A stretch of DNA of 64,000 nucleotides from Panicum virgatum. Its lineage: Eukaryota > Streptophyta > Magnoliopsida > Poales > Poaceae. This document shows, piece by piece, positions 25,680 through 37,055 of the stretch; within the stretch, counting starts at the first letter, position 1, and each line of letters opens with the position of its first letter. The notes below the pieces were generated by a model, which was not told where the DNA came from, did no database searches, and was given only the letters and a program-made list of their open reading frames with translations. The position numbers and the translations under genes are program-made. The stretch spans positions 11,973,015 through 12,037,014 of the forward strand of contig NC_053146.1 of the NCBI RefSeq assembly GCF_016808335.1, read 5' to 3'.

Positions 25680-26960
25680 TATCAGGTAGCATCAGCAATT
25701 GGCACCAAAACCGATTATCATGGGACAAGGCAAATTCTCAGCTCCAAGATGCAACCCAGTTCATCCTATCATTAGACCATCACATGCTACCAATCATGGT
25801 AGTGGCAAGATAAGAACGCAAAATTTTCGACAAGGACTGGGTGAGTAGTGTCACCCAGATGCGGTTTGCACGTAGTAACACACTTAATATACGATGCTTA
25901 ATGAGAGCTTCCAAGATGGCACCTCGTGATCATCATGAACAAATAAAATTGAACTTTTGCAGATCAACTTCTATGTTCAGGACTTCGGTAGTTTCGCTCA
26001 AAAAACTGCCTGAATGCAACACAGCATTCTCTTACTAAATGACTGAAGGTCCAAGCCACACAACAAACTGCGATCTCATTTCCCAGCTACTGCAGCACAC
26101 TACGATCTCATTCACAACCACAGAAACATGGATCCCAAAATTTTGTATGAAACTGTAATTGCCAGTGCTATTTAATTTGCCAGAAATTATCACAGATTTC
26201 ATAACAGCACAATTCTAGGCTGTATCGGTTATATTATAATCTGAAGGTTACAGCAGCTGACAAACTGGATTATTAGCCAAAGGAACTCACCTTGTGAAAG
26301 CTCCCCTTCAACAGTTGCCAAATATATCCCAAATAAAAAAGATGCGGCGACATATATCACTCTGTTCGCTGGGCTGGAGCTGGTGGCTGGAGTGGTGTGA
26401 GAGAAAAATACTGTTGGCTGGCTGGTGGCTGGAAGCTGGTGCTGGAGCGGTGTGAGAGAAAAACACTGTTGAGCTGGAGGCTGCTGGAGCTGCCGAACAG
26501 AGTGATAGTAGCTATATTTGGTAATGTTTTCCATAACTAAACAATGCATACCTAACATGTTTCAATTGTGACAATTCAGATACATAAAACCATCGTAGTT
26601 GGGTGACAGGGGTTAAAAAACAAAAGCCTATATAATGTGGCCATCTAGGCAGCTACCACAAGATCTCAATCAAAACCTTATCCAGATGTAGACAAAAAGA
26701 GCACCACTCACAAAAAGTACAGTCATTGCCTGCTCACCCATGCTCAAAAGTGGGGCACGAGTCACACGACATTGTTTAGCCAGGGTTCCAGGACCTCAGC
26801 GCCTCCACGGTGACCTCTGAGTTAACTAGAAAAGCTAGCCTTGGTATCGAACGTCAATTCACACTAAATACAAACAGTTACTCCCAAAACAAGGTCATTT
26901 GCAGTGTAGAAGGTAAGGGCTTTTAGTTTCAACCAGAACGAGACGGTTTTGACCAACTCA
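25680..26960. repeat. Diverged tandem duplication, unit A
   Basis: Ordered blocks here recur at 27340-28450: CAAGGCAAATTCTC / CCAAGAT, CAGATGCGGTTTGCA / CAAATGCAGTTTGCA, TGACTGAAGGTCC / TGTCTGAAGGTCC, TTCTAGGCTGTATCGG / TTCTAGACTGTATCGA, and CAGATGTAGACA. Collinearity over more than 1 kb supports an old tandem duplication of noncoding sequence. Confidence 0.65.
26358..26504. mobile_element. 147-bp MITE with internal duplication
   Basis: Terminal inverted repeats CACTCTGTTCG (26358-26368) and CGAACAGAGTG (26494-26504) are perfect. The interior is a direct duplication of a GGCTGGAGCTGGTG...GTGTGAGAGAAAAA unit of about 75 bp. Confidence 0.8.
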
Positions 26961-26987
26961 ACGAAACTGGATAATCACAAGATTAAA

Positions 26988-27156
26988 AAAAGGGCGTACC
27001 CAGTGCGGTAGGCTTCCCGCACTGTGCGGGGTCTGGGGAAGGGTTGTTTTTAAGCCCCAAGCCTTACCCACACAAATGTGCAGAGGCTGGGGCTCGAACC
27101 CGGGACCTTCCAGTTACAGACGATAGGCTCTACCGCTGCACCAGGCCCGCCCTTCC
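26988..27156 (-). mobile_element. Au-type SINE
   Basis: On the minus strand a tRNA-like head begins GGGCGGGCCTGGTGCAGCGG, with a B-box-like GGTTCGAGCCC, and the tail ends CACTGGGTACGCCC followed by an A-run: the layout of grass Au SINEs. An exact 19-bp target duplication flanks it (26969-26987 and 27157-27175), confirming retroposition. It lies between the two units of the duplicated region. Confidence 0.92.
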
Positions 27157-27339
27157 GGATAATCACAAGATTAAAGAAAAATATTTATCTAATCTATCGA
27201 CTTTACATCCCTAGTTGTGGCTATGACACATTGGAACTGCAAAAAGCACTCAGCACCATTTCACATCGATAACATGTCCTCTTCCACCTATAGGTAGTTT
27301 GAGAGAAATTTCTTTTGAAGTGGATACCTCAAGACCAAA

Positions 27340-28450
27340 AATAGCTTGTAATAATCCAGATGCGCATGGAATGGATCAAGGCAAAGTTTCTCAATTCCAA
27401 GATTCATTCAATTCATGCTACGATTACATGCGACCGATCATGATAGCTGTGTGACGTGAAAAGCAATTTGAACATATAAGTTTCTCGTGACAACAAAGAT
27501 GTCCAAATGCAGTTTGCATAGGTAGCAGATACTAACAGAAGAAATGCAATGCTTAAATCATTCAGGGGAGCTTTTCAACAAGGTTGGTGGCCATGTGGAG
27601 CTAACAAATTAATCTTTTGTTCACCTACTTTTCAAAAAAAAAAATTTGACAGTGTAATCCATCAAGAAGTCAACGCCTGCCATAGGTTTAGACTCACAGT
27701 TACATAGCATGTTTATAAATGTCTGAAGGTCCTGCTACACAACACTTGGATCTTATTTTTCAGCTACTATTGCACACTACTTAAACAGGCAATTCAGTTC
27801 CTTCTTAGCTAATACAAATAAACTCATCACATCAGGATCACACATACTACACGGGCGACCACAAGAGAAACTGAAAACAAGCAACTGTTCCAGAATATTG
27901 CAAACACTGAACCAACATTTGGCAGCCCTGTATGTGACTAAAAAGTAAAAATAACTTGTGACTAAGCATCATTTTAGAGTAAACAGTCAGATAGGAATAA
28001 GTCATACATGGTGCTTCATGTTCCTGTAGCATGGCAACTGCAGCAAATAATTCTAGACTGTATCGATTCCTACTAATCAGAAGGTTGCAACAGCAAAAAC
28101 ATAGATTTTCAGCAAAAAGAAAAATTCAGCTACAAACATAACACCTTCAATAATGGGAAAATTAATACCCCAAAGTCTCAGTGAAAGGCTTGCACAGATG
28201 TAGACAGGGTGAGCAGGACTAAGAGAAAGAAAGGATATTGCTTGGTTAACTATACATGAAAGCGGGGCACCACATTGTGTAGAAAATGTACCGAGGATCT
28301 CAGTGGTGACTCTCTCAGTGGACACGAAAATGCTAGTTTAGGGATCAACACCAAGTAACATCGAAATATGATCAGTTTCATCTTAAATCAGGCTGACTTG
28401 AAGTGGCAAAGAGTGAGAGCATTTGGTTTCAGCAAGAAACTGATGGTTTA
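27340..28450. repeat. Diverged tandem duplication, unit B
   Basis: Counterpart of 25680-26960, collinear but without the 147-bp MITE. Unit order is the same on the plus strand and the divergence is high (visible only as short blocks), so the duplication is old. Confidence 0.65.
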
Positions 28451-28468
28451 TAGGCTTGGTAGACTACT

Positions 28469-28640
28469 ACTCCCTCCAATTCAAAAAATATTTTTGTTTA
28501 GGAATCCTGCCAGTCAAACTTTTCTTCTCTTTTAGGCTTCTAGAGTGAAAAATATTAAAATAAGTATACTCTTGTTTACTTCAATGATCAAGCACTGTGA
28601 AGCAGCAACTGGGAATAAAATGGATAAACATAGGGGAATG
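28469..28640. mobile_element. Stowaway-like MITE fragment
   Basis: The terminus TACTCCCTCCAATTCAAAA fits the CTCCCTCCGT Stowaway/Tc1-mariner-like end that follows a TA. The matching opposite terminus was not found, so this is a fragment with an uncertain right boundary. Confidence 0.4.
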
Positions 28641-29366
28641 AAGGGTGTACAAACCCAAAAACATATGACACTTTATCGGCAAGCAATACAATCAAGAGTC
28701 AAGACATTGCGCACAGAAACAAAGTGAGTCAACCGTCAACGACAACATGCTACAAACTTTATGTTACTATTTGGAAGACATGAAAGATGTGCATGCCACA
28801 AATATTTCCATTAGATTCAGCAGAATAAAATAGATTTTCAATCAGCAACTCCAAATTGTGCTAAATTCGTCAGGGTGAAGTCAAGTAGGACAGCCAGGAC
28901 AGAGGTCATGTTGTGTGTACTAAAAGTTTGGTTAATGCCAAGAACTAACAGAACCAACAACAAAACATACACGAAGCATGTGAACCTGCATGAGTCTGGT
29001 ACAGAATCTCAAGGCACCGACAACAAATTCTAGGTTGTTTCACATGAACAGATGGAAGAAAACTGGTAAATAAGCGTAGCAAACTATTATGACCCAATTT
29101 GAAAAATCAGATAGTGGAACAACAGGCAGGCTCGTAACCGACGAAACTAGTTTGTCAAAAACAGCATATAGATATAACACACACTGAAAACAACAATCTA
29201 ACATTGCATCATCTGAGAAACAAAATGTTAACGTTCCATTTCGACATAATCGTCCGCCCGCGAAGCAATGCGGAGCGCCAGGGACACGTTTTCCTCAGCC
29301 GCTGCGGCCAATTATTTGCCCTCAGAAACCAAACACCAAGAGACCTCACCTCCGGCGAGCTGAGGC
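28641..29366 (-). other. Region downstream of the ACP gene, includes its 3' UTR
   Basis: AT-rich sequence without coding potential. The part adjoining 29366 must hold the ACP 3' UTR, but I could not place a poly(A) site. Confidence 0.35.
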
Positions 29367-29867
29367 TCAGCCGGCCATGGGGTGGTTGGCGACGTACTCG
29401 ATGGCGAGCGGGAGCGAGTCGATCTTGTCGGCCTCCTTGTCCGGGATCTCGAGCTTGAACTCCTCCTCGATGGCCATCACCACCTCGACTGTGTCCAGGC
29501 TATCCAGCCCCAGATCCTTCTCGAAGTGCGCCTCGGGAGTCACCTGCCACGACCTAGGGTTAAGGAACCTTTTTTTTGGGGGGGGGGGGGGGGGGGGGGG
29601 GGGATTCGACGCCGCTGGGATGCGGACTCGGCCGAGGCGCGGCGGTGTTACCTTGGAGGGATCCACCTTGGGGTGGCTCTTGAGGACGTCGAGGACGCGG
29701 TCGACGACCTCCTCGCGGGTGAGGTGCGCGTCGTGGGAGGACATGGGCCGCGCTAGCCACCGCGCCAGCGCGTGCGGGTGGGACGCCGCGGCGGCGAGGG
29801 GGAGCGGCGGGGAGGGGGAGAGGCGGATGCGGCGGAGGATCGCCGGACGGAGCGCCGCCGCCGCCAT
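29367..29867 (-). CDS. Mitochondrial acyl carrier protein
   Basis: Two exons, 29652-29867 and 29367-29543, give 130 residues. The intron (29544-29651) is GT-AG, phase 0, and contains a G27 run. The N-terminus ([20 protein letters not shown]...) is Arg/Ala/Ser-rich without acidic residues, a mitochondrial presequence. The ACP fold follows: [30 protein letters not shown] with Ser87 as the phosphopantetheine site, then [16 protein letters not shown]. The protein carries acyl chains for mitochondrial fatty-acid and lipoate synthesis and is a Complex I-associated subunit. The presequence argues against a plastid ACP. The reading frame is open upstream, but the Met at 29867 fits plant mtACP length. 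It appears intact. Confidence 0.93.
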   Translation of the reverse strand: MAAAALRPAILRRIRLSPSPPLPLAAAASHPHALARWLARPMSSHDAHLTREEVVDRVLDVLKSHPKVDPSKVTPPRLGRVRIPAASNPPPPPPPPPKKRFLNPRSWQVTPEAHFEKDLGLDSLDTVEVVMAIEEEFKLEIPDKEADKIDSLPLAIEYVANHPMAG

Positions 29868-30142
29868 TTCCTCTCGCTGTGTGGAGGATTTGACTCGGCC
29901 CGGGATGGAGGAGGAGGCCAAGGAGGGCTGACGCCGCGCTGTGCCGCCGCCGTGCAAGAGTCGACTGGTTTGGGCTTTACGGGTGTGGTGTGATTTCACT
30001 GATTTGGGCTTCGTGTTCGTTTGAACCTCCGGGCCAGATGCAAGTTTATCGATTCCTTTTGGGATATGGGAGTTTGAGCATGTTAATTTGCTCCATAATC
30101 TTCCTGATTCTTGTTTAAATTAGAAGGGTATAATGATGGTTC
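29868..30142 (-). promoter_or_regulatory. ACP 5' leader and promoter region
   Basis: GC-rich sequence adjoining the start codon turns AT-rich beyond about 30040. No clear TATA box was identified. Confidence 0.3.
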
Positions 30143-30500
30143 GAGAATGTCTAGAAGCATAATGAATTTTAGATTGAAAAAAGACTAAATGCAAGTCAAG
30201 GATTTTAAAACATACCTACATCATTTCGACGAGTTTCTATTAATATTTATAGATACTATCACTTGAAGATCAAGAGTCTTATGATCGAGCACCAAGCTTA
30301 CTACTCCAAAATGGTCCATACTTGGTAAAAGGGAGAAATATGGTGGAATTTGTGGTGGGATTGAAGATCCATACAAACGGAATGTAATTGATGAATGTAG
30401 CCAAGGGGACACGAATACAAGGGTGCTATGGATTCATGGTTTAAGTATGGCTAGATGCATGATGATTTTTAGATCGAAAAAAATATACACATGCAATTCA
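30143..30500. repeat. Pair of near-repeats around 30143 and 30437
   Basis: The segments at 30143-30200 and 30437-30500 share TCTAGAxGCATxATGAxTTTTAGAT, GAAAAAA and ATGCAA in the same order. It may be part of a degraded retroelement interior. Confidence 0.4.
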
Positions 30501-31042
30501 AAGGGGAGAATAAAAAAAAATATGTGAAATCCACCTATGATCACCTTGGCATGAGACCAGTGCCATTGGAAAGGTTATCTTCTTAGCTTTCTGTGCATAT
30601 GAAGAACGTCCAAAATCAAGCCGGTATGCGATCTGGGCGTCCAATATAGTGCATGCTGCTCCTGGACTCTGAGGCAGACTCGAACTTGACATGGATTGGG
30701 ACTCCAACTTGATTTGGATGCCTTTGCTAGCCTTCTAAGGAGGTGGCCAAGGTGGAGGACGTCCAAGGGATTTCTTAAGGTGTTCTCCATCTCCTTGGAG
30801 CATGCTCCAACTTGGGCCAAGGTCCCAGGGTGAATATCAAGCCTATGACGACATAGCTCCTGGTAGAAACAGCAACGGCTTGTTGTGATGGTTTCGAGAC
30901 CTTCCCAGCGTGATCTAGAAAATAAACTAGATCCATTAGAAAGCTTGTCAAATAAGCTTTCCATCAAGTGCACATTGACCTCAATCGCATTCCAGATGAA
31001 TTAGTTATGCTCGTTCCAATGAAGCAATGTCTGATCGCCAAC

Positions 31043-31535
31043 TAAGGATGGCAACGGAGCGGGTTCGGGTCGGATATCCGCGGGTTTTGGGTCTAGCGGG
31101 TTCAGATTCGGAGATAATTTTTTACCCACGGTTTTCGGGTTCGGGGTTCCGAAACCTATCGGGTTCGGTTTCGGGTTTGATTTTTCACCCGTGGATACCC
31201 AATGGATAACAATTTTGAATAAAAACTCATGTTTTATAGTATACTTAATAATAACTTTGTTTATTTAAACTATTAAATTTATTCTAAATTGACTTAGAAA
31301 ATTATTTACTATTTATTGCCTCTTGTTTAGACATGTGAATGTTATATATATATCATGTATATATTTATAGGAAGTATTTATTGCTCTTACTATATTGCCA
31401 TATAAAACGGGTTTCGGGTATCCACGGGTTCGGTTTTGAGGATGGATTTTCACCTGAATCGGTGTTCGGTTCGGGTTTCGGTTTTGGGTGCCCAAACACT
31501 CCACCCAACCCGAACCCGACCCGTTGCCATCCTTA
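31043..31535. mobile_element. 493-bp hAT-like element
   Basis: Inverted termini TAAGGATGGCAACGG (31043-31057) and CCGTTGCCATCCTTA (31521-31535) are perfect. Flanks are TCGCCAAC (31035-31042) and TCACCAAC (31536-31543), an 8-bp duplication with one mismatch. Sub-terminal GGGTTCGGGT repeats are abundant. No transposase. Confidence 0.88.
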
Positions 31536-31839
31536 TCACCAACGAACTGAAACTTCAACTTTGATGGACTTGCACTTTGAGACACATTTGTATGTACAAG
31601 CAAAATAGTGACATATACATATGAAACCAAGTGAGTGGTACCAAAAATCACTATGCAAAAGTAGGAATGAGCTCACCTTATAATCAACGGTCATATCCGA
31701 AGGTGTCATGTCCTCATCAAGTAAGTAGTGAGAATATTCAATGGAGGGGGTCAAGGATAAAGCAGGAATAAATTTTATATCAAATGAGCTCTAGAAAACG
31801 ACTATTTTTATCTTAGCTTACATCCTACAGACAATACAA

Positions 31840-31850
31840 CTCTGATACCA
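31840..31850 (-). other. Primer-binding site (initiator Met tRNA)
   Basis: The minus strand reads TGGTATCAGAG four bases after the LTR end, matching the plant initiator-Met tRNA 3' end. It fixes the orientation of the element as minus. Confidence 0.85.
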
Positions 31851-31854
31851 CTTC

Positions 31855-34270
31855 TGTCATACCCAGTTTTAAGAACAAAACCGAATGCATAACTATATGT
31901 ATGCCAGGATCAAGTTCTATACATATAGAGACATCATAAATGAATATTTAGTAACAGTATCAAAAAAATTACAATGATTAAAAGACTATCAGAGTTATAC
32001 AGTTTATTCTGGAAATGAAGGCTTCAAACTTCACAGGCAATCGACTAGGGGTTGCGTACGCCTAGAACTCAGCAACATCTTCAAGAAACTTTTATACACC
32101 TTCTCCTTCTGAGCAGCAGTAAGTAAGGGTGAGTATACTTATGGTTGGTACTCAACAAGGCCGCAAGAAATAACCAGGATATGATTTAAGTCCATATTTA
32201 AGTTTATTAATCATGTGAGGGTCCAAGCCGCTCGTGACCGTGAGCATGGCTGATATATCAGTTTTACACCCTGCAGAGGTTGTACACTTTCACCACAATT
32301 CGTGTAAAAGTTCAGAAGAACTTTTAACCCAACCATGTTGTGCTAGCTAGGCACAATATCACACTTCCGAGGTGTGATTGCATATGGATGCTACGAGGCC
32401 TTTACAAAGATTCCCTAACCTATGACAATCCGCTAAGGTTTCAAGTCAAAGCGGTCATAACACTTCCTAATGAGGCGGTACCTTAGCCAAGGACTACAAA
32501 ATCAAACCTCAAGAGGACCGAGCTATACCCCGTCGATGCATCCCCTCTCGCCCTTTCTGTAAGATTGTCACAAGCTAGAGTTTCTAATTAATCAGCCAAG
32601 ACCAGAGCCATATAGTATTGTGGTTGTACTATTTTTCTGGGTGGTTCTCCATATTCCAATTAATTCATAATATTCTTATAAATAAGCATAGATAGAAGGA
32701 TGGTTAGGATCACTTGCCTTTCTCCAACGAAAAGCTACTCTTACTGCTCTTCAGCTCTTGCTCACTTGGAAAACTTGATCTTCAAGCTTCAAACAGCGAT
32801 CCTTCTACTCGAACCAATCATCGAGCAACCATACAAAGCAAACAACAAGTACAACTAAGAATAATACACCAAAACAAAAGAAAGGCTTTAAAAGAGCGTA
32901 CTAAATGATAGGGCACGCTGCTACGGTTACGAGAGCGCAAGAAATGCGGGAAACGGAGCTATGGTTGGAATGAAACAGCAATCAGAAGATTTGAATTATA
33001 AAACAAAACAAAAGAACAGCTTCATTTATTTTATTTCTGTTTGGGAACCAAATATGAAGAACATTTAAAAGAAATATCTTGAATTATAATTAACTCATAT
33101 TATATTTTTTATTTCCAAAGGCGAGATTGAACTTAGTCAAATTTTATTTATGATTATCTACGTATAAATTATATTATACTAATTAAACAATTAATTTGAA
33201 AGAAACATATGAAAGCATATAAACGCACAACTTTATATGACTCTTGTTGAACTAATAAATTAAATTACATACACATTTGAGTTGATATTAATCAAGTTAA
33301 CACTAATTATGAAAATTGGAGTAAAGACTTAATTGGATTTTAATTAAAAACACTAGATAAGAGAACATTAATCACATTAAATCTATATTTAATTTCAAAA
33401 TAGGAACTTCGGCACAACGTCACTACTAAACGATAGCTTAGCCTGTTAGAAGACTAACGCAACAAAAACGGGTTAAAACGGATCTAAAACGACGATTCTA
33501 CGAGCTAAACGGTGATTCAGGGATCTAATTATGGTTAACCAAAGGGTTAAGGGCTAGCATAAAAGATTTGCAAGACACAATAAACTATGCTCATAGAGAA
33601 TAACAAGGTGATAAAGCTATTGCACACGTTTCAAGATCACGTGAGCACAAGAATTGATGAAAACAGAGATAAAACGAAGAAGTTATGGCTAAAACATGGT
33701 TCCAGGGACTCATATGTAAGAATTTTAAAAGAAAAAGGGCTCTGACCCAAGAATTGGAGGGCTAAAACGAGATTAAACCTACACTTCAAGGGCGAGCATG
33801 AAAAACTACAGCTCCTGGATGGCGGGTTAGATATTATAAAAGAACAGGGGCTAAAACAAAAATAACAGGACTGTTTTGTAAATTCTTTTGAACTATGATG
33901 GACTGCGGGTTGATTTCCTGGAAACCGGGGTGCTATTTTGCAAAACTTCCTATGGTTGACCGATATAGGGCTGGGTTGACTCCGGTCAGATCTGATCCAT
34001 GCCGTTGGATTTGAATCGGACGGCTCAGAGCGGATCGGGCGGGAGCGGGCGGTGTTGGGGCGCTGGCGGCGAGGCTGGACGGTGACGCTCGACGGCGAGC
34101 GGCGTAGAGTTCGCCGGCGTATCGTGAACTCACGATTCCTCTCATGGTTTTGAGCGCAGTTTGGCCTGGGAGCAAGCGCGTGCGACGGGGCGTAGATGCA
34201 GCGGAGGGCAAGCTCGGCGGCAAGAGCGGCGAGGCGGGGCTCTGGTGAGCGATTGCGCGCGAGGGGAGGC

Positions 34271-34301
<31 letters not shown>

Positions 34302-35088
34302 AAAAGGGATCATAGAGCATCCTCACCACAACTGTGAACCTCCAGGTGACTCGACGACGACGAAGGAGTGGCGGAGCGGCGATGCGGTGTGCGGCGGCTC
34401 GAGCTTGAGCGTCGGCGGAGCTAGGGTTTTGCGCGAGAGGCGGAGGCGGCGGCGCGGCTTCGATAGGAGTTCGAGGGCGGCCGCGGGCATTATATATAGG
34501 GCTGGCCGGGGAGAGTCCTTGGCGTGCGCGCCAAGGAAAGTGGGTGGCGGCGCCGAGTCAAACTCCTCGAGCTCAAGTCCGGCTCGGGCGGGAGGTGGGT
34601 GGCGAACCCGACAGGTGGGCCCCACTGGCAACGAGGGAGAGAGGGGAAGGCGCGCTGGGCTGGGCCGGGAGAGGAAGAGTGGGCCGGCAATTTGTGCTGG
34701 GCGGAGGGGAAGAAAGAAAAAGAGGAATGGAGAGGGAAGCTGGCCCAAGAAAGAGAGAGAGAGAGAGAGAGTTTGTTCCCAAAAGAGAAAAGAAGGGGGT
34801 AAAAGAAAGGGATTTTTGGAACAAAGAGGAAAACAAACAAATTCACTTGAATTTAAATTTAGAAATTTAAATTTAACTGAAGGCAAACAAGAAACAATGT
34901 AAAGAAGCATGAATGCAAGCCAAACAGAATAACCTTATTTAATTTAGAAAAACAACCAATTATTTTATATACTAAATTCCCTATGAAGAAAATAAATGTT
35001 GCGAGAATTTTAAAATTATGAGAAAATTGTTGCTTTATTTTTACTTTTAATTACATCCTCAAATCCAACAATTTCGGGGTGTGACACA
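31855..35088 (-). mobile_element. Long LTR (about 3.2 kb) of a gypsy-like element
   Basis: On the minus strand it begins TGTCACACCCCGAAATTG (end at 35086 or 35088) and ends GGGTATGACA directly before the PBS. It shares the TTTTACACCCTGCAG motif (32264 here; 6659 in the other) and overall plan with the solo LTR at 5958-10793: a GC-rich region with GA microsatellites (34270-34296, 34753-34770) followed by AT-rich sequence. Frames within 33637-34902 are low-complexity and are not called. Confidence 0.7.
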
Positions 35089-35420
35089 ACCTCCTAGCTC
35101 CGTGCTATGTGGATACTACGTGTGCGAGTTCCTTAGAAACAGTGGGAGGTACCTGACAAACTCCGAAGACATAAGTTATATATATTCTACTACATACTAA
35201 CTACATGATTTATCATGACACATGAACATAATACATCTTACTATATTTTCAGATGCCTACCATCCCCTTGACCAAGGACAAAAGAGACATCGACAATATT
35301 TGCACTGATATAGCAAAGTTCATCCAACGCGAGATTTGTCATACGGCGGGCGAATACTTTGACCATGGGGGGTGCTGGCTTTGGACGAGCACCAGAATCT
35401 TAGCAACTGGACAAAGGATA
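35089..35420 (+). pseudogene. Fragment of a CACTA-associated protease-like (Ulp1) ORF
   Basis: Two blocks separated by an intron-like AT-rich stretch read [19 protein letters not shown] and (from 35253) MPTIPLTKDKRDIDNICTDI then REICHTAGEYFDHGG. This resembles the C-terminus of the second ORF of En/Spm-type elements. It is heavily truncated on the 5' side, where the LTR element abuts. Confidence 0.5.
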
Positions 35421-35629
35421 ATTAATGGTTGTTTATCTTTGAATAATTTATGTAAATATTATTCTAAACATGTTGGATGCTTGTTAATAAATATTATTTG
35501 CTTGGAAACGTTAGTCATGTTAATTGATGCATCATGTTAAAATATTAATGCAACATACAGTGATATTTGGCGAGAAATATTAACTTTAAATTAATGAGAA
35601 ATAAATTATAACAATACGTAAAATTTGTT

Positions 35630-35886
35630 TATTAAAAGAATTGTGCTAGCGGGCCGTAATGAGACCCGCCAGCACAGAATATATCTGTGCTGGCGGGCGG
35701 TTATGTGCCCTACCAGCACAGCGGGTGGCTTAAGTGGCCCGCCAGTACAGAGATAATCTGTGCTGGCAGGTGAGATGCCCGCCAGCACAGATTGTCATTT
35801 CTGCTGGCACACAAGTGCTGGCGGGCAGCTCACCCGCCAGCATAGATACGATTTGGCCGCCGCGCCAAATCGTTTCTAGTCTAGTG
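35630..35886 (+). mobile_element. CACTA (En/Spm) element 3' end with subterminal repeats
   Basis: The motif GTGCTGGCGGGC and its complement recur about nine times in both orientations at 35640-35850, as in CACTA subterminal regions. The end ...TTTCTAGTCTAGTG (35886) is the inverse of a CACTA terminus. No 5' CACTA end was found, so this is the right part of a truncated element. AT-rich 35421-35630 connects it to the protease-like fragment. Confidence 0.8.
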
Positions 35887-36358
35887 GTGGTGACATAGAT
35901 GAGCTGGAGGTAGTCTAGTAGGCACTGCCACAATGCCAGCACCAACGACACCAAAATGATGAGCACAACGTCGTCAGCAAGCTCAACTACAATCAACGGA
36001 CTTGGTAATTAGGGTGTCGGAAGATGATGGACGATGGAGGCTGAATCAGACCCGAACTGGCAAAGACAGGGTGGCACTTGGTGGAGGTTGAATCGGACTT
36101 GGCCTGACATGCGGCGGCATGTAGGGTTGAGCACCGTACCAGCACGGCAGCTGCGGCCATGCCGACGCCGAGCTTTATGGTGGCCTTATTGGAGAGGATC
36201 GAGGAAGCAGACAAGGAGGTGCTCTTCTTGGTTGGCAACGAACATCGAGGGGAAGGAGAAGGAGAGCACTGTGTGATTGCTGGCGTACACTATCTCAGTC
36301 GCCACCGAGAAACTGACAGCAACATGCTGGATGCACGCAAATAGTTCAGTATAACTCA
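35887..36358. other. Unassigned segment between CACTA end and gypsy LTR
   Basis: The minus strand has two moderate open frames (36238-35993 and 36371-36186) with a natural-looking composition (SFSVATEIVYASNHTVLSFS), but I recognise no protein. It may be a decayed host gene fragment. Confidence 0.3.
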
Positions 36359-37015
36359 TGTTGGGGATCACTACCTCCGTGAGATGGGGAGCTGAAGGTC
36401 ATGGATCTTTGATGAGTGAAGTGATAACGACATGGGTGACCGCCGGTCCCTACAGAGTCCTTTCGCAACCTTCCATGAGCTTGCAGGATCGGCACCGGTG
36501 CGGGTGAAGGTTTCGGATGGATCCTCTCATGTTGCCCTGGACCTCCGGCCACCTTCGGGAGAAGGCGCTTGCGAGGGTTTCTGCAGAGATGAGCGGCAGG
36601 AATGATGGCTGCAACCTTCGAAGCAGAAGGTGAAGCCCAAGACCTGGAGTGAAGATTTCATAAAGATATAATCACGAAGAAGGTCACGTGAAGATGTAGA
36701 GCCCGAAGGACGAAAATGCCTCTGAGAACACAAGAGAAACGTGATCTTGTAGTAGTAGGCAATTTGTACACTCCAAGCCCCCGGAAATGCCCAGAAGCCC
36801 GGAATATTCCTAGTTGCATGGGGCAGATAGGGGCATTTCCAGGAATCTGTAACAAAGGTTACCAGTATAGATACCCCCCCCCCCCCGTTTACCTTATCGG
36901 GGGTTGAATCTTTCTGGAATTTTTGTGCAATTATGATTGTGCCATTGTTTCCTGATTCACTACCTTTGATTGTTTCACCCCTTTCTGCTTGGGCATCACA
37001 ACTTCGATCCCAACA
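36359..37015 (+). repeat. Gypsy 5' LTR, 657 bp
   Basis: Starts TGTTGGGGATC and ends CTTCGATCCCAACA. A C13 run (36874-36886) and a 15-bp insertion (near 36850) distinguish it from the 3' LTR. Confidence 0.95.
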
Positions 37016-37040
37016 GAGGTGCCCACCGTGTTCTTAGCCC
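37016..37040 (+). other. Gypsy primer-binding region
   Basis: GAGGTGCCCACCGTG directly follows the 5' LTR, the position of the PBS. The tRNA was not identified. Confidence 0.5.
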
Positions 37041-37055
37041 GAAAAACAACCTTCG

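Larger units (their letters stand above)
30530..31850 (-). mobile_element. Truncated internal region of a long-LTR retrotransposon
   Basis: This segment lies directly downstream (minus strand) of an LTR and its primer-binding site. It matches the 11850-12836 insertion in inverse orientation, with GACATGACACCTTCGGATAT near 31690-31710 and CTCCTTGGAGCATGCTCCAA near 30790. A minus-strand frame (31754-31536) reads LLDEDMTPSDMTVDYKVSSF but has no recognised domain. gag-pol and the second LTR are missing. A hAT element interrupts it. Confidence 0.6.

Noticed and set aside
27090..27150. Possible tRNA gene (B-box-like GGTTCGAGCCC)
   Set aside because: It is the tRNA-derived head of an Au SINE with a 19-bp target duplication, not a functional tRNA.
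33637..34910. Long frames on both strands (up to 230 codons)
   Set aside because: Located inside the long LTR and dominated by GA-microsatellite translations (Ser-Leu, Arg-Glu runs).
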